A stretch of 64,000 bases of DNA from Firm-04 sp045600205. Its GTDB lineage: Bacteria > Bacillota > Clostridia > Oscillospirales > Ruminococcaceae. The position numbers were made by a program, and so were the translations under genes. How positions within the stretch are numbered: the stretch's first letter is position 1; every line of letters begins with the position of its first letter. Positions 54,972 to 63,333 of this stretch are shown here, one piece after another. The DNA is taken from positions 62,001-126,000 of the forward strand of contig JAZRXM010000005.1 in assembly GCA_045600205.1 (NCBI GenBank), read 5' to 3'. The notes beneath the pieces were generated by a model. That model did no database searches and was not told where the DNA came from. It worked only from the letters and a program-made list of their open reading frames with translations.

Positions 54972-54997
54972 TTATCAAAGCGGAACCGCCATTCCGC
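54972..54997 (-). terminator. Probable terminator after rex
   Basis: GCGGAA (54980-54985) and TTCCGC (54992-54997) form a short stem with a 6-nt loop; on the minus strand TTTGATAAATT follows. The stem is short, so confidence is moderate. Confidence 0.5.
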
Positions 54998-55009
54998 AAT
55001 TGAACATGA

Positions 55010-55648
55010 TCATTCCGACTCCAAATGCGATAAACCGTAGGCAAGCGTGAGCAAGCTGTCATCCAGATACACGTTTTCGACCACACAACTGTCGCTTTCC
55101 AGATGCAGATCGGCATGGCTGAAGTTCCAGAATGCACGGATCCCCAGCCTTTCGAGCCGTTGCGCGATTGGCGGGGCGGCATCCTCCGGCAGACAAAGAA
55201 CAGCAAGCTCAGGCTGCTCCATATGGCAGAAGCCCTCCAGCGTGTCGGTATGGTGAATGGGCATGCCCGAAAGGTCATTGCCTGCCACAAAGGGGTTGGA
55301 ATCGAACAGACCGATCAATTCACAACCGCAGCGCGAGAAATTAACATGACTTGCAATGGCGCGACCAAGATTTCCGAGTCCGACCAGAATCGTGGGACGG
55401 CGGCTGCCGATTCCCAAAATTTTGCCGATTTCCTCATGCAGTGCCGCAACATTATAGCCGTAGCCCTGCTGACCGAAACCACCGAAGCAATTGAGATCCT
55501 GACGGATCTGCGATGCCGTCAGCATCAGAGCGTCAGAAAGCTCGCCCGAAGAAACGCGCACCTTACCCTTTTCCTTCAAATCGCCCAGAAAGCGGTAATA
55601 GCGGGGCAAACGACGAATGACGGACGCTGAAACCTCCTGTTTTGCCAT
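55010..55648 (-). CDS. rex: Redox-sensing transcriptional repressor Rex
   Basis: The protein has 212 residues. The N-terminal winged helix (about 1-78) includes SVIRRLPRYYRFL and LTASQIRQDLNCFGGFGQQGYGYNV. The Rossmann domain begins ILVGLGNLGRAI (about 87). A C-terminal helix handles domain swapping. Rex senses the NADH/NAD+ ratio and represses fermentation and respiration genes. Being last in the acn-icd operon ties redox status to the oxidative branch of the TCA pathway. No canonical Rex operator was seen at the acn promoter. Confidence 0.96.
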   Translation of the reverse strand: MAKQEVSASVIRRLPRYYRFLGDLKEKGKVRVSSGELSDALMLTASQIRQDLNCFGGFGQQGYGYNVAALHEEIGKILGIGSRRPTILVGLGNLGRAIASHVNFSRCGCELIGLFDSNPFVAGNDLSGMPIHHTDTLEGFCHMEQPELAVLCLPEDAAPPIAQRLERLGIRAFWNFSHADLHLESDSCVVENVYLDDSLLTLAYGLSHLESE

Positions 55649-55662
55649 GCGGATGCCTCCTA

Positions 55663-56874
55663 TTATTGCAGCTTTGCAGAAAGACGAACTGCAATTTCCT
55701 CCAGAAATTCCTTGGAGTTGACCTTCTTCTTGTTGGGCAGCGTAGAAAGCAGATAGAGGTCACCTGTCATGACGCCTTCCTCAATTGTCTGGATGGTTGC
55801 AGCCTCCAGCGCATCTGCAAATTTGCAGAGCTGCGGAAGTTTATCCAGCTCGCCGCGCTTACGCAGTGCGCCGCTCCATGCAAAGATCGTTGCAACGGAG
55901 TTGGTAGAGGTTTCCTCACCTTTCAGGTGCTTGTAATAATGGCGCTGTACCGTGCCGTGCGCTGCCTCATATTCATAGTATCCGCTCGGAGAAACCAGAA
56001 CAGAGGTCATCATGGCAAGGCTGCCGTATGCGGTCGAAACCATATCGGACATGACATCGCCGTCATAGTTTTTGCAGGCCCAGATGTAGCCGCCGTTGGA
56101 ACGGATCACACGGGCAACCGCATCGTCGATCAAAGTATAGAAATAGGTAATGCCGGCAGCTTCGAACTTTTCCTTGTATTCGTTATCATAGATCTCCTGG
56201 AAAATGTCCTTGAAGCGGTGGTCATATTTCTTGGAAATGGTATCCTTGGTGGCAAACCACAGGTCCTGCTTGAGGTCCAGTGCATAATTGAAGCAGGAAC
56301 GTGCAAAACCTTCGATGGAATCGTTGCGGTTGTGCAGACCCTGAATGATGCCGTCACCCTTGAATTCATGGATGAGCTGACGGGTTTCTTTGCCGTCTTT
56401 GTCAGTATAGACCAGCTCTGCCTTACCGCCTGCGGTCACCTGCATCTCGGTGTTCTTATAGACATCACCGTAAGCGTGACGGGCAATGGTGATCGGCTTG
56501 GTCCATGTGGGGATATACGGAGTAATGCCCTTGACCAGAATCGGAGTACGGAATACAGTACCGTCCAGAATGGCACGAATGGTGCCGTTGGGCGATTTCC
56601 ACATCTCGGAAAGACCATACTCCTCGACACGGGCAGCATTCGGAGTAATGGTTGCACATTTAACAGCAACACCGTACTTTTTGGTAGCCTCTGCACTGTC
56701 AATGGTAACCTGGTCTTTGGTCTCCTCACGGTGCTTCAGACCAAGGTCATAGTACTCGGTTTTGAGGTCCACGTAGGGTACCAGCAGCGTATCTTTGATC
56801 CATTGCCAGAGGATACGGGTCATTTCGTCGCCGTCCATCTCGACAATGGGAGTAGTCATTTTGATTTTTTCCAT
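55663..56874 (-). CDS. icd: NADP-dependent isocitrate dehydrogenase
   Basis: The protein has 403 residues and belongs to the dimeric type II (eukaryote-like) class: EMDGDEMTRILW at the start, KSPNGTIRAILDGTVFR near 93, KPITIARHAYGDVYK near 126, and YEYEAAHGTVQRHYYKH...TNSVATIFAW near 315. It oxidises isocitrate to 2-oxoglutarate, making NADPH. With aconitase upstream it provides the glutamate precursor. It sits 14 nt from rex and 18 nt from the small membrane gene. Confidence 0.96.
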   Translation of the reverse strand: MEKIKMTTPIVEMDGDEMTRILWQWIKDTLLVPYVDLKTEYYDLGLKHREETKDQVTIDSAEATKKYGVAVKCATITPNAARVEEYGLSEMWKSPNGTIRAILDGTVFRTPILVKGITPYIPTWTKPITIARHAYGDVYKNTEMQVTAGGKAELVYTDKDGKETRQLIHEFKGDGIIQGLHNRNDSIEGFARSCFNYALDLKQDLWFATKDTISKKYDHRFKDIFQEIYDNEYKEKFEAAGITYFYTLIDDAVARVIRSNGGYIWACKNYDGDVMSDMVSTAYGSLAMMTSVLVSPSGYYEYEAAHGTVQRHYYKHLKGEETSTNSVATIFAWSGALRKRGELDKLPQLCKFADALEAATIQTIEEGVMTGDLYLLSTLPNKKKVNSKEFLEEIAVRLSAKLQ

Positions 56875-56892
56875 AGGGAATGCCTCCAGTTA

Positions 56893-57228
56893 TCATAAAT
56901 CAGGTGTAAAGATCACAACGATGGCAGCACCGATCAGAAACAGCACATAGCCGATATAGGTGCAGATTTTGCTGGCAATGGTGATCGCACGGAATGCCTT
57001 GGGATTACTCTGCCGCAAATCGCGCATTTTGGCATCCATTTTTCTGTCCAGCAAACAAACTGCGGTCACTGCTGCCGCTGCAATGAGAAATACGAACATC
57101 GCGCCGTTCCAGCGTTTCAGATACACGATCAGGTAGCTGATCAGCAGCACAGCCAAAAATATAATACCGTAGGGTGTCAGGGATTCGCTTGGTTTCTTGC
57201 CTGTGCCGTAATCATTGGATAAAGCCAT
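56893..57228 (-). CDS. Small membrane protein between acn and icd
   Basis: The protein has 111 residues. Helices lie at about 21-37, 42-59 and 84-106, the second pair separated by a basic loop (DRKMDAKMRDLRQSNPKAFRA). No motif is recognised. The location inside an acn-icd-rex operon is unusual. It might be a transporter subunit or a membrane anchor; nothing decides. Function unknown. Confidence 0.72.
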   Translation of the reverse strand: MALSNDYGTGKKPSESLTPYGIIFLAVLLISYLIVYLKRWNGAMFVFLIAAAAVTAVCLLDRKMDAKMRDLRQSNPKAFRAITIASKICTYIGYVLFLIGAAIVVIFTPDL

Positions 57229-57257
57229 GTCTGCCTCCTAAAATGTCGGTTCTGTCC

Positions 57258-59198
57258 TTATTTTTTCAATGCTTCTCTGGTGTAATCCAGCAAGCCGCCT
57301 GCCAGCATGATATCCTTGGTTCTGCCGGTCAGTTCACAGAGAACAGGGATCTCGGCACCGTTGGTTTTGTCGATGATGGTCAGTTCAGATTTGCCTGCCT
57401 CGACTGCCTTGCGGATATCGCTCAGAACAAGCTGATCGCCCTGTGCGATCTTATCGTAATCTGCCTCGTTTACAAAAGTCAGCGGCAGAATGCCTGCGTT
57501 GATGAGGTTTGCGCGGTGAATACGGGCAAAGGACTTCACCAGAACTGCCTTGACGCCCAGATAGAGCGGAGCAAGTGCTGCGTGCTCACGGGAGGAACCC
57601 TGACCATAGTTTGCACCGCCGACAATGATGCTCTGACCCAGAGCCTTTGCTCTTGCAGGGAACTGCTCATCGCAGACTGCAAAGCAGTGCTCGGAGATCT
57701 TCGGAATATTAGAACGCAGCGGCAGGATCTTCGCACCTGCCGGCATAATGTGGTCGGTGGTGATGTTGTCGCCGACTTTCAGCGAAACGGGTGCATCAAT
57801 CGTTTCAAGCAGCGGATGGGTTTCGGGATACGGCTTGATGTTCGGTCCGCGGAGGATCTCGACATCATTCATATCTGCCTCGGATGCGGGCAGCGTGACC
57901 ATGTTATCGTTGATGGTAAAGACCTCAGGCAGCTTGAATTCGGGCATATCGCCAATGGTACGCGGGTCTGTCAGATAGCCTGTCAGCGCAGAAGCCGCTG
58001 CGGTTTCGGGCGATACCAGATAGATCTGACCGTCCTTTGTTCCGGAACGGCCCTCAAAGTTACGGTTGAAGGTACGCAGGGAAATACCTGCGGAATTCGG
58101 GGACTGACCCATACCGATGCAAGGACCGCACGCAGATTCGAGAATACGCGCACCTGCGTCGATCATGTCAGCCAGACAGCCGTTTGCAGCCAGCATATTC
58201 AGTACCTGCTTGGAGCCCGGTGCGATCGAAAGCGAAACATCCGGATGAATGGTCTTGCCCTTCAGAATATGTGCGACCTTCATCATATCGAGCAGCGAGG
58301 AGTTGGTGCAGGAGCCGATGCAGACCTGGTCGATTTTCAGTTTGCCGATCTCTGCCATAGACTTGACGTTATCGGGAGAATGCGGGCAGGCTGCCAGCGG
58401 TTCCAGCTTGGAAAGGTCGATCTCAATGACCTCGTCATAGACTGCATCTGCGTCTGCGGAGAGCGGCTGCCAGACTTCCTCACGCTTCTGTGCCTTGAGG
58501 AATGCGAGCGTCTGCTCATCAGACGGGAAAATCGAAGAAGTTGCACCAAGTTCCGCGCCCATGTTGGTGATGGTTGCACGCTCAGGAACAGAAAGGGTCT
58601 TGACGCCTTCACCTGTGTACTCAATGACCTTGCCGACGCCGCCCTTGACGGTCATACGGCGAAGAACCTCCAGAATGACATCCTTGGCTGCGACCCACGG
58701 GGAAAGCTTACCTGTCAGGTTGACTTTGACGACCTTCGGGCAGGTGATATAGTAAGCACCGCCGCCCATTGCAACAGCAACGTCCAGACCGCCTGCACCG
58801 ATCGCCAACATACCCAGACCGCCGCCTGTGGGGGTATGGGAATCCGAACCGATGAGGGTTTTGCCGGGAATACCGAAGCGTTCCAGATGTACCTGATGGC
58901 AGATGCCGTTGCCCGGACGAGAGAAGAACAGACCATGCTTTTTCGCACAGGAGCCGATAAAGCGGTGGTCGTCAGCATTCTCAAAGCCGTTCTGGAGCGT
59001 GTTGTGGTCGATGTATGCGACAGAACGCTCTGTACGGACGCGCGGAACACCCATTGCCTCAAATTCGAGGTATGCCATCGTACCGGTTGCATCCTGTGTC
59101 AATGTCTGGTCGATGCGGATACCGATTTCGGTACCGCGGACAAGCTCACCTTCCAAAAGGTGCGCAGAGAGGATTTTTTCAGTCAGGGTAAGACCCAT
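57258..59198 (-). CDS. Aconitate hydratase (monomeric, ~646 aa class)
   Basis: The start is ATG at 59198 (MGLTLTEKILSAHLLEG), after AAAGGA at 11 nt. The product has 646 residues. [4Fe-4S] ligands are in GSCTNSS (about 297) and ACGPCIGMG (about 354-358). Substrate motifs GSDSHTPTGGGLGM and GGANYGQGSSREHAALAP (C-terminal swivel domain) are present. It isomerises citrate and isocitrate. The length and motif set fit the shorter aconitase/homoaconitase-like class found in Clostridia, rather than the ~900-residue AcnA. Citrate synthase is not in the window. Confidence 0.9.
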   Translation of the reverse strand: MGLTLTEKILSAHLLEGELVRGTEIGIRIDQTLTQDATGTMAYLEFEAMGVPRVRTERSVAYIDHNTLQNGFENADDHRFIGSCAKKHGLFFSRPGNGICHQVHLERFGIPGKTLIGSDSHTPTGGGLGMLAIGAGGLDVAVAMGGGAYYITCPKVVKVNLTGKLSPWVAAKDVILEVLRRMTVKGGVGKVIEYTGEGVKTLSVPERATITNMGAELGATSSIFPSDEQTLAFLKAQKREEVWQPLSADADAVYDEVIEIDLSKLEPLAACPHSPDNVKSMAEIGKLKIDQVCIGSCTNSSLLDMMKVAHILKGKTIHPDVSLSIAPGSKQVLNMLAANGCLADMIDAGARILESACGPCIGMGQSPNSAGISLRTFNRNFEGRSGTKDGQIYLVSPETAAASALTGYLTDPRTIGDMPEFKLPEVFTINDNMVTLPASEADMNDVEILRGPNIKPYPETHPLLETIDAPVSLKVGDNITTDHIMPAGAKILPLRSNIPKISEHCFAVCDEQFPARAKALGQSIIVGGANYGQGSSREHAALAPLYLGVKAVLVKSFARIHRANLINAGILPLTFVNEADYDKIAQGDQLVLSDIRKAVEAGKSELTIIDKTNGAEIPVLCELTGRTKDIMLAGGLLDYTREALKK

Positions 59199-59233
59199 AG
59201 TTTGACCATTCCTTTCGAATAATATACGCATTT

Positions 59234-59263
59234 ATTTTACACCGAAATGCCCCTCTGTGTCAA
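59234..59263 (-). promoter_or_regulatory. Promoter of the acn-icd-rex operon
   Basis: TTGACA (59258-59263), 18-bp spacer, TAAAAT (59234-59239), about 36 bp upstream of the acn ATG. Confidence 0.83.
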
Positions 59264-59411
59264 GTGATTTTGCTGAACTTTTGATAAAACATAAGCTGTA
59301 ACATTTTCTGCTCGGATGTGTTTGTGAAAAAAGCCCACAGATAAATTGGTTTCAGCGTATTCACATTCTTTTGCAGATGAATCCGTATGCACAGTTTCGC
59401 GTTTTGCCAAT

Positions 59412-59457
59412 CAAAAACAAAAGGCAGAGAAACGGGAAAAATCTCATTTCTCTGCCC
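59412..59457 (-). terminator. Terminator of the hrcA-grpE-dnaK-dnaJ operon
   Basis: GGCAGAGAAA and TTTCTCTGCC (59423-59432 and 59447-59456) form a 10-bp stem with a 14-nt loop, followed on the minus strand by TTTTGTTTTTG. It starts 8 bp after the dnaJ stop. Confidence 0.9.
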
Positions 59458-59464
59458 TGAAATT

Positions 59465-60613
59465 TTATTCGCCGAGGGGTTTGTTGAGCAAATCCTTCAG
59501 CTTCTTGAAGAAACTCTCGCGTTTCGCGTAGTTTTTCGATTCGAGCGAAGCCTCCAGATCGGTGATCAGCTTCTTCTGCTCCTTCGAAAGATTCTTCGGC
59601 ACTTCCACATAAACCTTGACATACTGATCGCCGCGGTCATTGCGATTGGGGCGCGTAACACCCTTTCCGCGCAAACGGAACACCGTACCGGTCTGTGTAC
59701 CCTCGGAAATGCGATATTTTACATTACCGTCAATCGTCGGCACCACGATCTCATCGCCCAGAGCCGCCTGTGCATAGGTGATCGGGATATCGCAGTGAAT
59801 ATCGTATCCCTCACGGTTATAGAGCGGGTGCGGACGCACGTTGATCCCAACAAACAGATTGCCGTTTGGACCGCCGTTGATCCCGACATCGCCCTGTCCG
59901 CCGACCGAAAGCGTCTGACCGTCATCAATACCTGCGGGAATGTTGACGTTGATGGTTTTGGATACGCGGACTCTGCCGGCACCCTTACATTTGATGCACG
60001 GATTCTTAATGACCTTGCCCTTACCGTTACAGCGCGGGCAGGGTTTGGACTGCGAAATCATACCAAACGGGGTGCGCTGTGTGGATTTGACCGTACCGCG
60101 GCCCTGGCAATCCTTACAGACTTCAGCCGCCGTACCGGCCTCACTGCCCGAACCGTGGCAGTCAGAGCAGGTTTCCATGCGCTGGATCTGAACGCTCTGT
60201 GCCTTACCTTTGACGGCTTCCATGAAGTCCAGCGTCACATTGGTCGTGATGTCACGACCTGCTCTTGGCGAATTGGCATTGGTCGCACGGCTGCCGCCGC
60301 CGCCGAAAATACCGCCCATGCCGCCGAACAGACTTTCCAGAATCTCGCTGACATCGGAGAATCCGCCTGCGCCCATACCGCCGTTTTCCAGGCCGTCATG
60401 TCCGTACTGGTCGTAGATACTGCGCTTTTCGCTGTTCGAGAGGACTTCGTATGCCTCTGTAATTTCCTTGAATTTTTCCTCTGCATCGGGATCATCGGGA
60501 TGCAGGTCGTGGTGATATTTTCTTGCAAGCTGACGATAAACCTTTTTCAGTTCATCATCGGTGACGTTTCGTTCCACGCCGAGTACTTCATAATAATCCC
60601 GCTTGTCAGCCAT
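59465..60613 (-). CDS. dnaJ: Chaperone DnaJ with an altered J-domain motif (HHD instead of HPD)
   Basis: The protein has 382 residues with the full type I layout: J domain (1-70), Gly/Phe-rich region (about 75-115), four CxxCxGxG zinc repeats (CSDCHGSG, CKDCQGRG, CPRCNGKG, CIKCKGAG; about 145-210) and the C-terminal substrate domain. The J-domain loop reads KYHHDLHPDD: the invariant Pro of HPD (residue 35) is His, coded CAC at 60509-60511. The HPD four residues later belongs to the normal LHPDD segment and is out of register. The HPD motif is needed to stimulate DnaK ATPase in all studied cases, so function may be impaired or this may be a base error. Confidence 0.95.
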   Translation of the reverse strand: MADKRDYYEVLGVERNVTDDELKKVYRQLARKYHHDLHPDDPDAEEKFKEITEAYEVLSNSEKRSIYDQYGHDGLENGGMGAGGFSDVSEILESLFGGMGGIFGGGGSRATNANSPRAGRDITTNVTLDFMEAVKGKAQSVQIQRMETCSDCHGSGSEAGTAAEVCKDCQGRGTVKSTQRTPFGMISQSKPCPRCNGKGKVIKNPCIKCKGAGRVRVSKTINVNIPAGIDDGQTLSVGGQGDVGINGGPNGNLFVGINVRPHPLYNREGYDIHCDIPITYAQAALGDEIVVPTIDGNVKYRISEGTQTGTVFRLRGKGVTRPNRNDRGDQYVKVYVEVPKNLSKEQKKLITDLEASLESKNYAKRESFFKKLKDLLNKPLGE

Positions 60614-60755
60614 ATTTTACACCCTTTCGTGTGATTCAACGCGGCGCAGTGTTTCCTGTGAAAGCTGCGCAGTCATTCATCTAATTATAGCATACTATTT
60701 TGCTGCTTGCAAGAGGTTTTGCGTAAGAATTTCCATTTTCTGCAAACAGACACAG

Positions 60756-60783
60756 AGGGGCGGAGAGTATCTGCCCCGCCCCT
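60756..60783 (-). terminator. GC hairpin between dnaK and dnaJ
   Basis: AGGGGCGG and CCGCCCCT form an 8-bp stem with a 12-nt loop. No proper T-run follows, so it may attenuate transcription or protect the dnaK mRNA rather than end it. The 185-bp gap otherwise shows nothing. Confidence 0.5.
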
Positions 60784-60798
60784 TTGCTGCTATTGAAA

Positions 60799-62646
60799 TT
60801 ATGCTTCGGTGAAATCTGCGTCCACGACGTTGTCATCGCCGCCGGCGTTACCGCCCATATTGCCGCCCATGTCACCGCCCATACCGCTCATGTCGGGAGC
60901 ACCATTCGGAGCTGCATTCTGGTAAACCTTGCCGCTGAGGGCATAGAATGCCTGCTGGAGTGCATCGGTCTTGGATTTGATTGCATCATAATCCTCGCCC
61001 TTCAGTGCTTCCTTGAGGTCTGCGATGGCTGCGTTGATGGGAGCCTTATCTTCCTCGGTGACCTTATCGCCGAACTCTGCCATTGCCTTCTCGCACTGGA
61101 AGCAGAGGCTTTCGCCGTTGTTCTTGGCGTCAACCTGATCCTTGCGCTTCTTATCTTCCTCAGCAAACTGCTCAGCCTCACGCACTGCACGGTCGATATC
61201 GTCCTTGCTCATGTTCGTGGAAGCGGTGATGGAGATATTCTGCTCCTTGCCTGTGCCGAGGTCCTTTGCGGAAACGTGTACGATACCGTTTGCGTCGATA
61301 TCGAAGGTAACTTCGATCTGAGGTACGCCGCGGGGAGCGGGTGCAATGCCGTCCAGACGGAACTCGCCCAGTTTCTTGTTGTCCTTTGCGAATTCACGCT
61401 CGCCCTGAAGAACACAGATATCAACAGCCGGCTGGTTATCCGCAGCGGTAGAGAATACCTGCGATTTCTTGGTCGGGATGGTGGTGTTGCGCTCGATCAG
61501 CTTGGTGCAGATGCCGCCCATGGTTTCCAGACCCAGAGAAAGCGGAGTAACGTCCAGCAGAAGCAGACCGCCCTTGACATCGCCGCCGAGGACGCCGCCC
61601 TGATATGCAGCACCCAGAGCAACACACTCGTCAGGGTTGATGCCCTTGAACGGCTCTTTGCCGAGGCGTTCCTTGACTGCCTGCTGTACTGCGGGGATTC
61701 TGGTGGAACCGCCGACGAGCAGAACCTTATCAAGGTCGGATGCGCTCAGACCGGAGTCATTGAGAGCCTGCTCAACAGGTCCCATTGTTGCACGGACGAG
61801 GTCAGCAGTCAGCTCATTGAACTTTGCAACGGTCAGGTTGAGGTCGAGGTGCTTCGGACCGGTTGCGTCAACCGTAATGAACGGCTGGTTGATGTTGGTG
61901 GTGGAAACGGAAGAAAGCTCGATCTTTGCCTTCTCTGCGGCATCCTTCAGACGCTGCATCGCAGTCTTATCGGAACGGAGGTCGATGCCCTCCTGTGCCT
62001 TGAATTCTTCCACGATCCAGTTGATGATTCTCTGGTCGAAGTCATCGCCGCCCAGACGGTTGTTACCTGCGGTTGCAAGTACTTCGGTAACGCCGTCGCC
62101 CATGTCGATGATGGAAACGTCGAACGTACCGCCGCCGAGGTCGAATACCATGATCTTCTGCTCATCTTCCTTATCAATGCCGTAGGAAAGTGCAGCAGCG
62201 GTCGGCTCGTTGATGATACGCTTGACAGTCAGACCAGCGATCTGACCTGCGTCCTTGGTTGCCTGACGCTGAGAGTCGGTGAAATATGCAGGAACAGTGA
62301 TGACTGCTTCGGTGACAGGCTCGCCCAGATATGCTTCCGCATCAGCCTTGAGCTTCTGAAGAATCATAGCAGAGATCTCCTGCGGGGTGTATGCCTTGTC
62401 AGCGATGGTGACCTTCTGGTCAGTACCCATCTTACGTTTAATGGAAATCACGGTGTTGTCGGGGTTTGCAACAGCCTGACGCTTTGCGATCTGACCTACC
62501 AGACGCTCACCTGTTTTAGATACTGCAACGACAGAAGGGGTTGTTCTTGCGCCCTCTGCGTTCGGGATGACAACTGCGTTACCGCCTTCGACGACTGCGA
62601 CGCAGGAGTTGGTTGTACCAAGGTCAATACCGATTACTTTTCCCAT
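60799..62646 (-). CDS. dnaK: Molecular chaperone DnaK (Hsp70)
   Basis: The protein has 615 residues. Nucleotide-binding motifs are IGIDLGTTNSCVAV at the start, VFDLGGGTFDVSI near 165, LVGGSTRIPAVQ near 306, and the linker DVTPLSLGLE (about 360). The substrate-binding domain follows, with a Gly/Met-rich tail ending DNVVDADFTEA. It folds and protects proteins with DnaJ and GrpE. GGAGGAC precedes the ATG. Standard hrcA-grpE-dnaK-dnaJ order. Confidence 0.98.
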   Translation of the reverse strand: MGKVIGIDLGTTNSCVAVVEGGNAVVIPNAEGARTTPSVVAVSKTGERLVGQIAKRQAVANPDNTVISIKRKMGTDQKVTIADKAYTPQEISAMILQKLKADAEAYLGEPVTEAVITVPAYFTDSQRQATKDAGQIAGLTVKRIINEPTAAALSYGIDKEDEQKIMVFDLGGGTFDVSIIDMGDGVTEVLATAGNNRLGGDDFDQRIINWIVEEFKAQEGIDLRSDKTAMQRLKDAAEKAKIELSSVSTTNINQPFITVDATGPKHLDLNLTVAKFNELTADLVRATMGPVEQALNDSGLSASDLDKVLLVGGSTRIPAVQQAVKERLGKEPFKGINPDECVALGAAYQGGVLGGDVKGGLLLLDVTPLSLGLETMGGICTKLIERNTTIPTKKSQVFSTAADNQPAVDICVLQGEREFAKDNKKLGEFRLDGIAPAPRGVPQIEVTFDIDANGIVHVSAKDLGTGKEQNISITASTNMSKDDIDRAVREAEQFAEEDKKRKDQVDAKNNGESLCFQCEKAMAEFGDKVTEEDKAPINAAIADLKEALKGEDYDAIKSKTDALQQAFYALSGKVYQNAAPNGAPDMSGMGGDMGGNMGGNAGGDDNVVDADFTEA

Positions 62647-62727
62647 AATAATAGTCCTCCTTCAAGGTTTTGGGCAAAAATATTGTTTCTGAATATAGTA
62701 TGTGCAGTCCTGCACGGGGGATTCCTG

Positions 62728-63333
62728 TTAATTTGCAACGGCTACCATTGCGCAGCGGATGATGCGGTCACCCAGCTTATAGCCTTTCTGGTAGACCTCG
62801 CAGACCGTGCTTTCGCCGAAGTTTTCGTCCTCGACCTGTCGGATGGCGTTGTGCAGCTTCGGGTCAAAGGGCTGATTTTCAGCGGGGATTTCCTCCACGC
62901 CGAGTTTGGAAAGCAGCGTCACCATCTGCTGATAGATTTTCTCCATACCGCAGCGGAATGCGTCATCGGTACAGGGAGCTTTCATTGCCAGATCGAAGCT
63001 GTCCATAGCGGGCAGCAGTTCGAGTACGGTTTTTGCCACTGCATCCTGATAGGTTTCGGATTTTTCCTTCGCGGTACGCTTGCGGTAGTTGTCAAACTCC
63101 GCAAACAATCGCATATAGTTTTCTTTCAGCTCCCGAATTTCCTTTTGCGCAGGATCTTCCTCTTCAAAATCGGGGTCACCGTCATCTGTTTCATCAAACG
63201 GTACTTCCTCATCCTCAGCAAAATCGTTGAGTTCTGCCTCAGGAGCTTCCGCTTCCGCTTCGTTATGCAAGCCGTTTTCTTCCATGGATTCGAAATCCTC
63301 GCAGCCGTCTGCATCGCGCAGTTCATCAGTCAT
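62728..63333 (-). CDS. grpE: Nucleotide exchange factor GrpE
   Basis: The protein has 201 residues. An acidic disordered N terminus (about 1-60) precedes the long coiled coil (ELKENYMRLFAEFDNYRKRTAKEKSE) and a C-terminal beta domain (FDPKLHNAIRQVEDENFGESTVCEVYQKGYKLGDRIIRCAMVAVAN). It releases ADP from DnaK. Its ATG overlaps the hrcA stop as ATGA. Confidence 0.97.
   Translation of the reverse strand: MTDELRDADGCEDFESMEENGLHNEAEAEAPEAELNDFAEDEEVPFDETDDGDPDFEEEDPAQKEIRELKENYMRLFAEFDNYRKRTAKEKSETYQDAVAKTVLELLPAMDSFDLAMKAPCTDDAFRCGMEKIYQQMVTLLSKLGVEEIPAENQPFDPKLHNAIRQVEDENFGESTVCEVYQKGYKLGDRIIRCAMVAVAN

Noticed and set aside
57174..59222. 682-codon plus-strand ORF opposite aconitase
   Set aside because: Antisense shadow; the minus frame has full aconitase motifs.
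60498..60506. The downstream HPD in LHPDD as the true J-domain motif of DnaJ
   Set aside because: In DnaJ the segment KYHPDLHPDD normally contains both; the functional HPD follows KY, and the second is out of register with helix III.
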